Source: Desmonostoc muscorum LEGE 12446
Lineage (GTDB): Bacteria > Cyanobacteriota > Cyanobacteriia > Cyanobacteriales > Nostocaceae
Assembly: GCF_015207005.2 (NCBI RefSeq)
Contig: NZ_JADEXS020000003.1
Location: 62,001 to 126,000 of the forward strand
Reading direction: 5' to 3'
DNA: 64,000 bases
This document shows, piece by piece, positions 17,841 to 26,182 of this stretch (the first letter of the stretch is position 1; the number at the start of each line of letters is the position of its first letter). The notes under the pieces were generated by a model. That model worked only from the letters and a program-made list of their open reading frames with translations, made no database searches and was not told where the DNA came from. A program made the translations under genes and the position numbers.

Positions 17841-19046
17841 TTATGCAAGAGTTCTATTCCACTTCACCAACACCCCATCCGCAATCGCAATCCCCCACTG
17901 CGAAAACTTCGCCAGCAGTTTCTTGATCACAATCTGCAAAGCCGGATCATCCCAACACTCCTGCAAGAATTCAAAGCCCGGATTCTGCCCCGAATTCGCC
18001 ACAACTTTGAGTTTCTGCATCCGCTCTGGTCGCATATTTGACCGCACAACTATGGCCTCATGCGACCATTTATCAGCACTAGGGGCAGGCGGGGCGGAAG
18101 TTTCATCCTCATTCACCGCTTTTACTTCTCCACCTGAAACTGAATTTTCAACTAACAACGAAGTGGGATTATCCTGTTCTACTTGCCCCTGTGTTTGATT
18201 AGCGATCGCTAAAGTTGAAGAAAATTCATTTTGGGCGACGGGCGCGGCGGAAAAAGCACCTCCATGACAGTCTCTCGGCTCAACACCACAATCTTGATTT
18301 TCAGCCAACAACGGAGCAGGTTGACTTGGTGCAGCACCCACAAGCGTTAGCGTCGTGCAGTCCATTGCCGTAGGCAAGTCTTTCTCTTTCTCTGACACGC
18401 CCTCGACAGTCTGAGGCGACGCGCCCGTCAAGGGCGCGTGAGCCGTCTCCTCAACTTGCGAAATGTCATTTAGCGTGTCAGAGTTACACCTCACAAACTC
18501 TTTTGTAGAGTTTGTGAGGTGTTCCTGAACAGTTCGTGAGGGTTCACAGAACCCTTGCTCTAGCTGACTTTTATCTGAAATAGATGCTTTATACGAAGCA
18601 CGCATTTCTTCAGAGCCAGGATTCATCTCTGTATTTTCAGCATTTGCTTCTCGTTTTTCAGCATTTGGCTTTGGTGACGCAGAATTAGCCTTCTCCCAAA
18701 ATTCTTTCATCCGACTGCCATGCAAATTTTTCACCATCCAGTTTGCAGTTTCCCGCCCATCTTCTATGGACTTGTCCGGCTTGAAAATAAACAACCCGCT
18801 TTCAGCTAGAATTTTCTTTGCAGAGATAAAAGTACTGTAACCCATCCCAGTAGAAAAGGGCATCCATCGAGAACCATAAGGGTCAGCCGTCCAGCACTCC
18901 TGCCACAGTTGCGTAACTGATGGTTTTTGCTGCGATGCCCACAGCATATCTTGTATGGGAATAATCACATGAAGTCTTTTATACGGGGATTCCTTCTTGC
19001 TAGCAGCAGCCTTTTTGGGTTTGGGACGAGTAATAGTTGCAGTCAT
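17841..19046 (-). CDS. Plasmid protein with N-terminal winged-helix-like domain
   Basis: 401 residues. The first 110 look like a folded DNA-binding or replication domain (KRLHVIIPIQDMLWASQQ, TQLWQECWTADPYG, YSTFISAKKILAESGLFIF), resembling a winged helix. Residues about 120-320 are low-complexity, polar and disordered. A compact C-terminal domain follows (FEFLQECWDDPALQIVIKKL). This layout resembles cyanobacterial plasmid replication or maintenance proteins, but no diagnostic motif was seen. It lies downstream of the large coiled-coil protein on the same strand with a gap of about 100 bp, so they may be cotranscribed. Confidence 0.6.
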   Translation of the reverse strand: MTATITRPKPKKAAASKKESPYKRLHVIIPIQDMLWASQQKPSVTQLWQECWTADPYGSRWMPFSTGMGYSTFISAKKILAESGLFIFKPDKSIEDGRETANWMVKNLHGSRMKEFWEKANSASPKPNAEKREANAENTEMNPGSEEMRASYKASISDKSQLEQGFCEPSRTVQEHLTNSTKEFVRCNSDTLNDISQVEETAHAPLTGASPQTVEGVSEKEKDLPTAMDCTTLTLVGAAPSQPAPLLAENQDCGVEPRDCHGGAFSAAPVAQNEFSSTLAIANQTQGQVEQDNPTSLLVENSVSGGEVKAVNEDETSAPPAPSADKWSHEAIVVRSNMRPERMQKLKVVANSGQNPGFEFLQECWDDPALQIVIKKLLAKFSQWGIAIADGVLVKWNRTLA

Positions 19047-19151
19047 TATACAATCTCCTGTTATGTTGACGCACGAAAATTTCCCCCTCTGTGATTGCGG
19101 GGCAAGGTACTTGTATTTAGTTGTCTAAAAAGTCACCGATACACTGAAAAC

Positions 19152-20750
19152 CTATTGAGGCTGCCAGAATCGCAATTCATCTCGAAAATACCTGTCAGTC
19201 TTTTTCGATTCGTTTCGCCAATGATCCCAAGCAACTATCAACTCTTCCCCCAAGTCCTCTACAACTTCTCCCCTCTCCACATACAAAGTGCGATATGGAT
19301 CGGCGTGGGCAACGATAGAACCAACTCCAATAGTGCGCGGTTGAAGGGATGCGTTCTGGAGAGCAGTAATTAATTCTGTTTCTTGGGTGGTCAATTCCGC
19401 CCAGTAGTCATGTTTAATCACCTCATACTCTTGCGCCACTGCCCAATAGTCCTGCCAGTTACACCCAGGTTTAGCTAGCACTGCCCTAATGTCGCTAACC
19501 GCTTGGGGTAGCATTGACAATTGCTCGGCTCGATAAGCGATCGCAGATGGTGTAGGTTCGCTTCCCAAGATTATCGCCGCAGCTTCAAGCGCTTGGGTAT
19601 TGTTCATTGCACTGGCAAGATTCTTCAACGCCATACCCATCAGCCGCAGACATTCCTGGGCATTTTCCTTGGGTGGTTCCTGCGCCAGCGATCGCAGATC
19701 AATTGTCTTTTCTAGTGCTTGCTTCACCTGCTTGTTTAAAACTTTGGTCGCTTGCTGGGTCATGGTATTCCCCCACTGTTGCGAGGGACGTTGCTCTACA
19801 GCATTTTCCAAATCCTGAATACGTTGCTTGAGTTGTTGGTTTTCAGTCTCCAGCTTTCTCAACCCTTCCATTTCCGAAAGCCGTTGCTGCAACTGAATAT
19901 TTTCTTCTTTCTGTTGCTTGAATAGTTGTTGCAGAGATTGGATTTGCTCTTGCACTTGTTCTTCTGCTTTGGCTGTGGCCTCTGTTTGCAAGCCAATCCT
20001 CAATTCTTGCTCTAGGCGCTCTAGCTCCTGTTTATGCTGTTCTTCAATAGCAGCGATCGCTTCCGTGTATTCTGGTGGATAGTTCCGCTCTCTGAAAAAT
20101 GGAACGCTTGGGGCATCTAAATCAGCATTGTTGATCAACAATCTCTCGCCATCAGCAAAGGTGACAATCTGCTGCCAATGATTTGGTGCGTCTGCCTCAA
20201 TCACTCCCGAATCCCCATACCTTGGGTGTGATTCTTGTGAAACTGTGACAATAGCTTTTTGAGGAACCACTGGTTCTTCAATTTTGGGAACCATTGGTTC
20301 CTGAATAGATTGCTTTTTGCGTGGAAGTTGAGGAACCACAATATTTGCAGCAGCCGCAAAGTCTGATTCGCCAGGGGAAGGATTATCTTTGAGAGCGATC
20401 ACTACAGCTTGTTTTAGTTTCTCTGGTTCTTTAACTAAGCGAAGTAAAGGACGAGCCTGACGCTCATTTTTGATATGTCCGCCCAACTCACCAACTGCAT
20501 CTATGACCTTTTTGGCTCCTAGCAGTTGGTTGATTCGTCGGTATCCACCCCAGGCGTATAATTCACGCTGGCAGTATTCTTCAAAGTTTTTATAGCCAGC
20601 TTGCAGGTAAAGCTGCTGTTCTCGCATCTGTAGGATTTCATCTACCGCTTGCCACTCGAATCGGTCGATGGCTGTGAAGGTTTCTTGGATGCTGGTGTTG
20701 AGGTTGTTGTAATCGAGTGCTGATGTTTCTTCTCTTTCTAGTGTCAGCAT
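19152..20750 (-). CDS. Large coiled-coil plasmid protein with helix-turn-helix-like N-terminus
   Basis: 532 residues. Residues about 35-110 read like the DNA-binding segment of plasmid and phage proteins (REQQLYLQAGYKNFEEYCQR, YRRINQLLGAKKVIDAVGE, then RQARPLLRLV). Residues about 225-320 form a long heptad-rich coiled coil full of Gln and Glu. A further helical domain and a C-terminal beta-rich domain (VGSIVAHADPYRTLYVERGE) follow, the latter resembling a small KOW/SH3-like barrel. It could be a plasmid partition or replication protein; a structural role in segregation is the most natural guess. The gene is intact. Upstream lies a repeat-rich region that may be an origin. Confidence 0.6.
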   Translation of the reverse strand: MLTLEREETSALDYNNLNTSIQETFTAIDRFEWQAVDEILQMREQQLYLQAGYKNFEEYCQRELYAWGGYRRINQLLGAKKVIDAVGELGGHIKNERQARPLLRLVKEPEKLKQAVVIALKDNPSPGESDFAAAANIVVPQLPRKKQSIQEPMVPKIEEPVVPQKAIVTVSQESHPRYGDSGVIEADAPNHWQQIVTFADGERLLINNADLDAPSVPFFRERNYPPEYTEAIAAIEEQHKQELERLEQELRIGLQTEATAKAEEQVQEQIQSLQQLFKQQKEENIQLQQRLSEMEGLRKLETENQQLKQRIQDLENAVEQRPSQQWGNTMTQQATKVLNKQVKQALEKTIDLRSLAQEPPKENAQECLRLMGMALKNLASAMNNTQALEAAAIILGSEPTPSAIAYRAEQLSMLPQAVSDIRAVLAKPGCNWQDYWAVAQEYEVIKHDYWAELTTQETELITALQNASLQPRTIGVGSIVAHADPYRTLYVERGEVVEDLGEELIVAWDHWRNESKKTDRYFRDELRFWQPQ

Positions 20751-21123
20751 ATTTCTTGCTCACTATGGTAAATGCTTGAAAGTTGAGGTGTTGCAGTTTA
20801 ACCAAAGTGAACAGGGTAGCTGTAAGATGGATTTTTCCAAAAATGTGTCAGCATTATAGTTAGTTCACTTTGTGATGAATGATTTGAACGGGCGATCGCA
20901 TTGCTTTGGTCGGCGGCGATCGCTTTTACTAAGCAGCAAGGGTAATAATTATTCAGGTTGATCGTTTTCTGCTCTATGATCAGACTGTCTCACAAGACAA
21001 TCCAAGACTGGACTATACGGTCAAGCGCAGCACTACTTGTTCATTGAAATTTTGTAATCGAGTAACATCCGTTTTTAAGTTTCTCATTTCATTTTTGCCT
21101 AGCTTTTAAAGATAGTTTTATTT

Positions 21124-21199
21124 TAGCCTATACAAAAGAAATCATTAAACCCATAGTTAGTATATAATTTTTATAGGCTAGTTGCTAGGCTAGCCTATA
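21124..21199. promoter_or_regulatory. TAGCCTATA motif cluster, left group
   Basis: Exact TAGCCTATA at 21124-21132 and 21191-21199 and its complement at 21172-21180, the last two flanking gttgctaggc so the site is near-palindromic. The same word recurs on the other side of the neighbouring ribbon-helix-helix gene. Such iterated words are typical of RHH operators or plasmid iterons. Confidence 0.6.
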
Positions 21200-21242
21200 G
21201 TGATAAATCCTGCCTTTATTTGGCAGGGATCTCATTAACTGC

Positions 21243-21275
21243 AAAACCCCCGAAGCTATGTTTCAGGGGGTTTTT
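21243..21275 (-). terminator. Rho-independent terminator
   Basis: Stem aaaaccccc / ggggttttt around a 15-base loop, with A and T runs on the two sides, so it can work in both directions. It lies about 70 bp beyond the stop codon of the leftward RHH gene. Confidence 0.7.
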
Positions 21276-21344
21276 CTTCATCTTCAATTTCTAAAAACTG
21301 GCGAATCCGTTCACGTGATAGCCTGAGTTGCTCCGAGGCGCTTC

Positions 21345-21617
21345 TCAGGCTGCTAATTCCCCCAGGATTTTCTCAGCACGTTCCTTAAACTCCTCAAGCT
21401 CTGCAACTTTCTTCTTGATGTTGTCAATTTCGTCGTCACTTCTTGGCGATATTCCTAAATAACTGTCGATGAACTCTAGTAGAAGCCTGCTAGCAGAAGT
21501 CCCACTCGCTTTGGCCTTTTTTAAGAAAGCAATTTTCTTTTCTTCTGGGATGCGAAAGTTCATTTGGGTTTCCCCTTCCGCAAGATTTCTTGGCATAGTA
21601 TGTCCTTTTCTGCTCAA
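21345..21617 (-). CDS. Ribbon-helix-helix DNA-binding protein
   Basis: 90 residues. The core is MNFRIPEEKKIAFLKKAKAS then GTSASRLLLEFIDSYLG: a beta strand, helix, turn and helix as in CopG/Arc-type regulators, followed by a C-terminal coiled coil (DDEIDNIKKKVAELEEF). The true start may be the internal Met at 21596 (MPRNLAEGETQMNF). The gene is surrounded on both sides by eight exact or near copies of TAGCCTATA, which makes autoregulation or copy-number control the likely role. It is transcribed away from the rightward gene set starting at 21848. Confidence 0.75.
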   Translation of the reverse strand: MSRKGHTMPRNLAEGETQMNFRIPEEKKIAFLKKAKASGTSASRLLLEFIDSYLGISPRSDDEIDNIKKKVAELEEFKERAEKILGELAA

Positions 21618-21627
21618 TCATAGCTTT

Positions 21628-21745
21628 TAGCCTATACCTAATTCTACTCACAAGCCTAGTTCTTGCCTATAAAATAGGACTTTCACTCACTTTGCCTATA
21701 TTGAGCCTATACTAAAGCTTGACAAGGGAAATCTTTTAGCCTATA
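21628..21745. promoter_or_regulatory. TAGCCTATA motif cluster, right group
   Basis: Exact copies at 21628-21636 and 21737-21745 and near copies (TTGCCTATA, GAGCCTATA) at about 21663, 21692 and 21703. They occupy the divergent promoter space between the RHH gene and the gene at 21848, so they could control both. Confidence 0.6.
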
Positions 21746-21847
21746 CTAAAGATAGCAAAACAAAAGACGACCGCTCTAGCCTGAGAAACTTACGCGATCG
21801 CCCTTTGTGAAAAACCTAACCCCATGTAGAGGCAGGAGATCCTCATT

Positions 21848-22447
21848 ATGACGCATTCAACCTATATACAGCAAGCACCTTCAAGCTTCAAGCTAAATCA
21901 AACACTAGTTGCCGATGCCCCTCGCAGAGATGAACAAGCGCTAGCCCAAGCAGAACTCGACAACTATATCGAAACCCAAGCCGAAGCTGTAGCCCCCACC
22001 CAAGATCCTCTCACCAGCAGAGATCGCCGCATCATTGGCGAGATTACCGAAGTCGAACCCGAATCAGTGCGTACAATCTGGATCGAAGGCGGAATCACAG
22101 TATGGGTGCGGTTCGTAAACGGTAGCTGCTTGCCCTTTGACCGGGACTGGTTCGCAAAAAGAGTTGCAGAAGTCAAAGCGACACTTCCAGAAACCCCATT
22201 GGAGCGCAATGAACGCCTCAGCGATGAATTAGAAGAAGCTTGTGTCAAGTTCAACCTGTGGCATCCCCAGATTGATTGGTTATCCTTCAGTACTAAACTT
22301 TACCGAAATAATCAGCTAGTAGGCTACATCGGTTGCAATCTTGAGGGTTGGTATTCTAGACCCCGCACATACGGCATGAACAGATTCGCATCGAGTGCAG
22401 AAGAAGCGATTACGTTTTTGGGAGTCCGATCAGCTGTAGCAGCGTAA
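21848..22447 (+). CDS. Hypothetical plasmid protein
   Basis: 199 residues, not recognised. A polar, probably disordered N-terminus of about 60 residues precedes an ordered part with IIGEITEVEPESVRTIWIEG and GITVWVRFVNGSCLPFDRDW, then a Trp/Tyr-rich end (LVGYIGCNLEGWYSRPRTY). A good ribosome site (ggcaggagat) lies 8 bp before ATG. It is the first gene of a rightward series of small genes, probably expressed from the promoter within the TAGCCTATA cluster. Confidence 0.65.
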   Translation: MTHSTYIQQAPSSFKLNQTLVADAPRRDEQALAQAELDNYIETQAEAVAPTQDPLTSRDRRIIGEITEVEPESVRTIWIEGGITVWVRFVNGSCLPFDRDWFAKRVAEVKATLPETPLERNERLSDELEEACVKFNLWHPQIDWLSFSTKLYRNNQLVGYIGCNLEGWYSRPRTYGMNRFASSAEEAITFLGVRSAVAA

Positions 22448-22525
22448 CCACTGACATAAAAAGGGCGATTGCACATCAAGACAATTGTAATCGCCTCTAC
22501 AACGTAATAGGTAACAAATATCACA

Positions 22526-22963
22526 ATGGCATACACCACAGAAACTACACCCTCTCTTCAAGTAGCCGAGTTGGATGATTCACCAGAGAAAATTTTTCTA
22601 CCGCCAACAGACCCGAATGCAGAGATTATCGAAATCCCTGGTTACACGCTCGTTTACGTCAATGGAGCCTGCCCCAGAAATTATCGAGTGTACAAAGCTC
22701 ATTCAATGATTGGGGTGATATTTCAACACCTTACGCACTGGTCTAACGGAATGGATTCTCTTCGATACGCCGAGCCGGTTGATGCAGCAGTTGGACTAGA
22801 CCAATTTATGAAGGTGGCAAGAGTATCAACAACAGCATCGGAACAATCGCCTACGGAAGAGGAATTACTCGACAAAGAATTTGACGCACTGACTCTTGAC
22901 GAATGGGAGCGCTTGAAGAAATACTTGCCAACGCCAGAAACTAGCGATTTGGTAGCAGCTTAA
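22526..22963 (+). CDS. Hypothetical plasmid protein
   Basis: 145 residues, not recognised. Central ordered segment EIIEIPGYTLVYVNGACPRN then YRVYKAHSMIGVIFQ; acidic C-terminus (EEELLDKEFDALTLDEWERL). It is 78 bp after the previous gene on the same strand. A short hairpin (ggtgggtc...agcccacc, 22971-22991) directly follows the stop codon and may attenuate readthrough. Confidence 0.6.
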   Translation: MAYTTETTPSLQVAELDDSPEKIFLPPTDPNAEIIEIPGYTLVYVNGACPRNYRVYKAHSMIGVIFQHLTHWSNGMDSLRYAEPVDAAVGLDQFMKVARVSTTASEQSPTEEELLDKEFDALTLDEWERLKKYLPTPETSDLVAA

Positions 22964-23028
22964 GGAAAAAGGTGGGTCTTGACAGCCCACCTCCTCAATA
23001 AAACTATTTAGCTTCATAAATAATACCA

Positions 23029-23244
23029 ATGGAAACCACAGAAATACTGAACCAGTTCAACACCTGCTACTCAAACATTCAGGCGATCGCTCAAGATGAA
23101 AACTGGCTTTTGTTGATTGCTGATCAAAAGATTGACCCAGAGGCAGCAACACACTTGGGTGATGTTCTGCACTATTTGGAGCAAGCGATGGGGTGCGTAG
23201 AAGAAATTATTGAAGTCAAGTTTAATCAGGATGCAGAAGTATGA
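23029..23244 (+). CDS. Small acidic helical protein
   Basis: 71 residues, acidic and mostly helical (METTEILNQFNTCYSNIQAI, ATHLGDVLHYLEQAMGCVEE). Its stop overlaps the start of the next gene by 4 bp (ATGA), so the two are translationally coupled. No function can be assigned. Confidence 0.55.
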   Translation: METTEILNQFNTCYSNIQAIAQDENWLLLIADQKIDPEAATHLGDVLHYLEQAMGCVEEIIEVKFNQDAEV

Positions 23245-23468
23245 AACTCTACGCAACAAGTATTCCTCAACTTTTGCCAAGTTGGGCAACTATTGTATCA
23301 AATAAAGCAGGTTTAATTGAGGTTGAAATCAATAAGGAAGACCCTGGCTTTCACTCAATAATTAAGGAATTGTCTACTGAAATTCAACCAGGAATTATTG
23401 GTGTAAAAGCTAGTGATTTATGTCAGATACTCAGCATTGAAATGATTGATACTAGCGAAGAGAATTGA
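23241..23468 (+). CDS. Small hypothetical protein coupled to the previous gene
   Basis: 75 residues with alternating beta-like segments (LYATSIPQLLPSWATIVSN, LIEVEINKEDPGFHSIIKEL). The ATG overlaps the upstream stop codon (ATGA), a typical coupled pair, and it ends 28 bp before the next start. The pair has the size of a toxin-antitoxin module but no known family motif is visible. Confidence 0.5.
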   Translation: MKLYATSIPQLLPSWATIVSNKAGLIEVEINKEDPGFHSIIKELSTEIQPGIIGVKASDLCQILSIEMIDTSEEN

Positions 23469-23496
23469 CAGCCAAAATTTAGTAACTCCAAACAAA

Positions 23497-23757
23497 ATGA
23501 AATTCACCACTGTCTCTGTTAGCTACTCCAGAAAATTCAATCTTGGCGATTACGAATCGTTGGAACTAGGCTGCTCTCTCTGGGCGCAAGTTGAGGATGG
23601 GGAAGACGCTGATGGAATAACCCAATTCCTCTATCACCAAGCCAAAGCTTCAGTCAAACTTGCGGCAATGCCTGTGCTGAAAGCCTCAGAGTTTCAGATA
23701 AATAAAGCTAAGTCTAGTAAAAAAGTGTCTGGTGATATCAACGAAAGCGATTGGTAA
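23497..23757 (+). CDS. Small hypothetical protein upstream of the ERF recombinase
   Basis: 86 residues from ATG 23497 (MKFTTVSVSYSRKFNLGDYE). An upstream in-frame start at 23446 would overlap the previous gene and is less likely. The sequence ELGCSLWAQVEDGEDADGI and FLYHQAKASVKLAAMPVL resembles small proteins found beside ERF/Rad52-type annealing genes in cyanobacterial plasmids and phages. It is 18 bp from the ERF start, so cotranscription is likely. Confidence 0.6.
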   Translation: MKFTTVSVSYSRKFNLGDYESLELGCSLWAQVEDGEDADGITQFLYHQAKASVKLAAMPVLKASEFQINKAKSSKKVSGDINESDW

Positions 23758-23775
23758 AATGCGAGGAGCCGGACA

Positions 23776-24549
23776 ATGCAAGAACTAATCAAAGCTTTAA
23801 TAAAGGCAAAGTCAGAGTTTAATCCCATTCAAAAAGACGGTACTAATCCTCACTACAAGCGCAAATATGCAACACTAGATGCTGTATTGGATGCTGTCAC
23901 CCCCGGACTCAGTAAACATGGATTAGTAATAATTCAAACTACTGAAATCTGTGAAGGTAAAACAACACTACAAACTCATTTGTTTCATGAGTCTGGAGAA
24001 CGCATCACCAGTACTTATCCTCTACCTGAGATTGCTGACTCTCAAAAGTTTGGTGCAGCATTAACTTATGCACGACGATATGCGGTTTGTGCAATTTTAT
24101 CGGTGACGGCAGATGAAGACAATGATGCTGAAGGCGCAACTACTCTTCAAAAGACTGAACAGCCACAGAATAACATTAGACCCCGTAAAGACAATCAACA
24201 GCCTAGAGTTCAGCCACCAAAACAAGCTGTAACTGCACCATCAATCAGCCCAAAAGATTTGCGAGTCAAAGAAGTTCGCACACTCTTGAATTATCCGTTG
24301 GATTTAGTCAAAGAGTGGCTGCATTCTCGAAATGTGACGAGTCCGAGTGAGCTTGATACTACCAAGATTGATGAACTAGTGAAAACTATGTGTTTGGCTT
24401 GGGCTGGTAATAAGTTTGGACATCCTGATCATGCTGCTAACTCTTATCAGAAACACGTAATCGATGCTGTATTGCGAGGTGTTTCTGAGATGGAAGCAAT
24501 TCAAGCATGGATGGAAGGAGCGCTTGCAGAATTGCCTGAACTGAATTGA
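23776..24549 (+). CDS. ERF-family single-strand annealing protein
   Basis: 257 residues. Residues 1-130 carry the ERF signature: MQELIKALIKAKSEFNPIQK, NPHYKRKYATLDAVLDAV, HGLVIIQTTE and FGAALTYARRYAVCAILSV with ADEDNDAE after it. ERF proteins pair complementary DNA strands and promote recombination in phages and plasmids. A polar linker (130-160) leads to a separate C-terminal domain (DLRVKEVRTLLNYPLDLVKE to AIQAWM) that exists alone in the truncated copy at 17181. Length is normal. It probably aids plasmid repair or replication. Confidence 0.8.
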   Translation: MQELIKALIKAKSEFNPIQKDGTNPHYKRKYATLDAVLDAVTPGLSKHGLVIIQTTEICEGKTTLQTHLFHESGERITSTYPLPEIADSQKFGAALTYARRYAVCAILSVTADEDNDAEGATTLQKTEQPQNNIRPRKDNQQPRVQPPKQAVTAPSISPKDLRVKEVRTLLNYPLDLVKEWLHSRNVTSPSELDTTKIDELVKTMCLAWAGNKFGHPDHAANSYQKHVIDAVLRGVSEMEAIQAWMEGALAELPELN

Positions 24550-24559
24550 AACAAACATA

Positions 24560-24689
24560 GTAAGAATTCAGGAGTAAGAATTCACAAATCAGAATAGTTA
24601 AAAAATCAAATTAAGACTTGACAAATATCCGATTTTTAATAAATTTCTTATCTATTCTCGCTTCTGACTCCTGGCTCCTGAATTCTTAC
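24560..24689. repeat. Foldback repeat, copy 1 (gtaagaattcaggag family)
   Basis: About 130 bp starting gtaagaattcaggag and ending with its near-complement ctcctgaattcttac, with inner repeats of gaattc and tctgactcctgg. Two relatives occur at 29443-29576 and 33057-33189. It contains a spurious 69-codon frame. Confidence 0.75.
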
Positions 24690-24727
24690 CAATCATTTCT
24701 TCTCATAACACCAATAGGAAAAATATC

Positions 24728-24928
24728 ATGCCGAGAAAATCTACTCATCCTACCCCTATTGACCAGTCCTCACTATGCCTACAGTATCTCCGGCGCTGTG
24801 GAGGTAGCGCTCGATTGTGCAGTATAAACTTTAGTCTTAGCCTGATTCAAACACTGGTCAATCAAAAAAAGGTAAAGATTACGAATACAGGTACAGGTTT
24901 CTATGTTCAATTGGAGGAATCCAAATGA
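24728..24928 (+). CDS. Small basic hypothetical protein
   Basis: 66 residues (MPRKSTHPTPIDQSSLCLQY, ending GTGFYVQLEESK). Its stop overlaps the start of the next gene (ATGA at 24925-24928), and it follows the first foldback repeat closely. The coupling to a gene with a clear paralog is the main reason to accept it. Confidence 0.45.
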   Translation: MPRKSTHPTPIDQSSLCLQYLRRCGGSARLCSINFSLSLIQTLVNQKKVKITNTGTGFYVQLEESK

Positions 24929-25269
24929 CTAACCACAAACAAGTTGTTTACCAATCTCAATTAGACCACAAGAGTAAATTGGTTCTTCGCCGCCGTACTA
25001 AGAGAAGATTCAACCCCAGGATTTTCATTGAGCGCATCATAGAAACAACTGCAATTGTCTCTTTGCTCTTAACTGGGTTTTCAGGAGTCGGAGCAATGGC
25101 TTGCTGGGGGCTGGAGATTATTGAAACAAATGCTGACCCCAATATAATCATCTCTGGTTGGGAGCAACAGAAAAATATCTGCCTGGGTGCAATGCTGGTC
25201 AGTTTTTCTACTTTCTTGGGCAGTTCTCTAATCGGAGCAAGCCTCAGTATTCACCGAGATAAATTTTAG
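24925..25269 (+). CDS. Membrane protein with two helices, paralog of 16417-16800
   Basis: 114 residues. A basic cytosolic N-terminus (RRRTKRRFNPRIFIERII) is followed by two hydrophobic segments (AIVSLLLTGFSGVGAMACWG and ICLGAMLVSFSTFLGSSLIG) and ends HRDKF. The pattern CWGxEII...QQKNICxGAML...LGSxLI...DKF is shared with 16417-16800. The two copies lie in opposite orientation about 8 kb apart. Role unknown. Confidence 0.65.
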   Translation: MTNHKQVVYQSQLDHKSKLVLRRRTKRRFNPRIFIERIIETTAIVSLLLTGFSGVGAMACWGLEIIETNADPNIIISGWEQQKNICLGAMLVSFSTFLGSSLIGASLSIHRDKF

Positions 25270-25283
25270 GGAGAGAAACGACA

Positions 25284-25496
25284 ATGGAAATCAGATTAAC
25301 CACAGCAGAGATTCGGACTATTTTACAAGGATGTCAATATACGTTGCGGCTTGTTGGGAGTACTAAGGATTATCGCAGGCTTCAATCGTCTGAGCATTTT
25401 TCTACATCAAACAATGTAGTGCTAAATGATGCGTTCAATGTTTTAGAAGAAATAGTGAGCGCAATTGATGACATAGAACAAGCCACTCAAAAGTAA
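25284..25496 (+). CDS. Small hypothetical protein
   Basis: 70 residues (MEIRLTTAEIRTILQGCQYT). The start is 14 bp after the previous stop, with a gggagag ribosome site. It is helical and mildly acidic at its end (LEEIVSAIDDIEQATQK). No family recognised. Confidence 0.5.
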   Translation: MEIRLTTAEIRTILQGCQYTLRLVGSTKDYRRLQSSEHFSTSNNVVLNDAFNVLEEIVSAIDDIEQATQK

Positions 25497-25528
25497 ACAA
25501 AAAGAATCTAAATTTAGAGGGTAAAGAA

Positions 25529-25801
25529 ATGACGTTAACTCTGAATAATCGCTCTCAAAATAAAGAATCGTCCCTGACTCAAGCATTACGGCTTCTCCAA
25601 CAGCTAAACTCCAAAATTGCTGTGTTGGAGCAGCAGCACCAAGATTATGTGCAGAAGCAACAGAATTTGATTAGTGCCATTGCCGAAATCTGTGTTTCTC
25701 CAATGCAGGAAATACAGGCGCTGCGGATTCTAATTTATCGGGGAGAAGCAGCTTGTCGGCAGTACTTGCGTTCGTTGCTAGTCAAACAACGTCAGACTTG
25801 A
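25529..25801 (+). CDS. Small coiled-coil protein
   Basis: 90 residues, dominated by a Gln/Leu heptad pattern (ALRLLQQLNSKIAVLEQQHQ) and a helical end with Cys and Arg. It probably oligomerises. It is the last rightward gene before a leftward pair, and its stop is 7 bp from the end of that pair. No function assigned. Confidence 0.5.
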   Translation: MTLTLNNRSQNKESSLTQALRLLQQLNSKIAVLEQQHQDYVQKQQNLISAIAEICVSPMQEIQALRILIYRGEAACRQYLRSLLVKQRQT

Positions 25802-25807
25802 AAGAGT

Positions 25808-26182
25808 TTAGGCACTCATTGATTCCGGTTCTGTACGTGATATTTCCAAAACTCGCTGTAACCAATATGAAGTTTCAAGAGATGCAGATTGCTTTTGTTC
25901 GGCATCCGACCAAATGCTCTCCCAATTGAATAGCCAATTAGTCAGCAAACGAACTAAGTCAACTAACTCGCAGGCTCGGTCAATATCATCTGCCTTTACC
26001 ATGTCGGGTACAGTCCACTCAATAAAGTACCGACTTTCTTTTACCAAAGGCAGCATCAAATCCCTTGATGAGTCTCCAACCCACATAGACTGAATTTGCG
26101 ATAGATGATTTGCCAAGTGATGCAACCGAGTAGTCACATCATCTTGTGTAAAATTTTTCTGCTCTGGTGTCATTTTGATCAT
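25808..26182 (-). CDS. Helical protein coupled to a DUF5674-like gene
   Basis: 124 residues. All-helical by composition, with conserved-looking Trp residues (RYFIEWTVPDMVKADDIDRA, LVRLLTNWLFNWESIW). It overlaps the 3' end of the upstream gene by 4 bp, so the two are translationally coupled. The size, order and coupling are like a two-gene stress or toxin-antitoxin module, but no active-site motif is visible. I cannot name a function. Confidence 0.55.
   Translation of the reverse strand: MIKMTPEQKNFTQDDVTTRLHHLANHLSQIQSMWVGDSSRDLMLPLVKESRYFIEWTVPDMVKADDIDRACELVDLVRLLTNWLFNWESIWSDAEQKQSASLETSYWLQRVLEISRTEPESMSA

Larger units (their letters stand above)
20751..21344. other. Intergenic, repeat-rich candidate origin/operator region
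   Basis: About 600 bp with no gene. It holds two HIP1-like sites near 20890-20930, TAGCCTATA motifs (listed separately) and a terminator hairpin. Its AT-rich composition and its place between a possible replication or partition gene and a ribbon-helix-helix gene make it a candidate origin or control region; no DnaA box cluster was identified. Confidence 0.4.

Noticed and set aside
24618..24827. 69-codon frame MTNIRFLINFLSIL
   Set aside because: It lies mostly inside the first foldback repeat and overlaps a better supported small gene.
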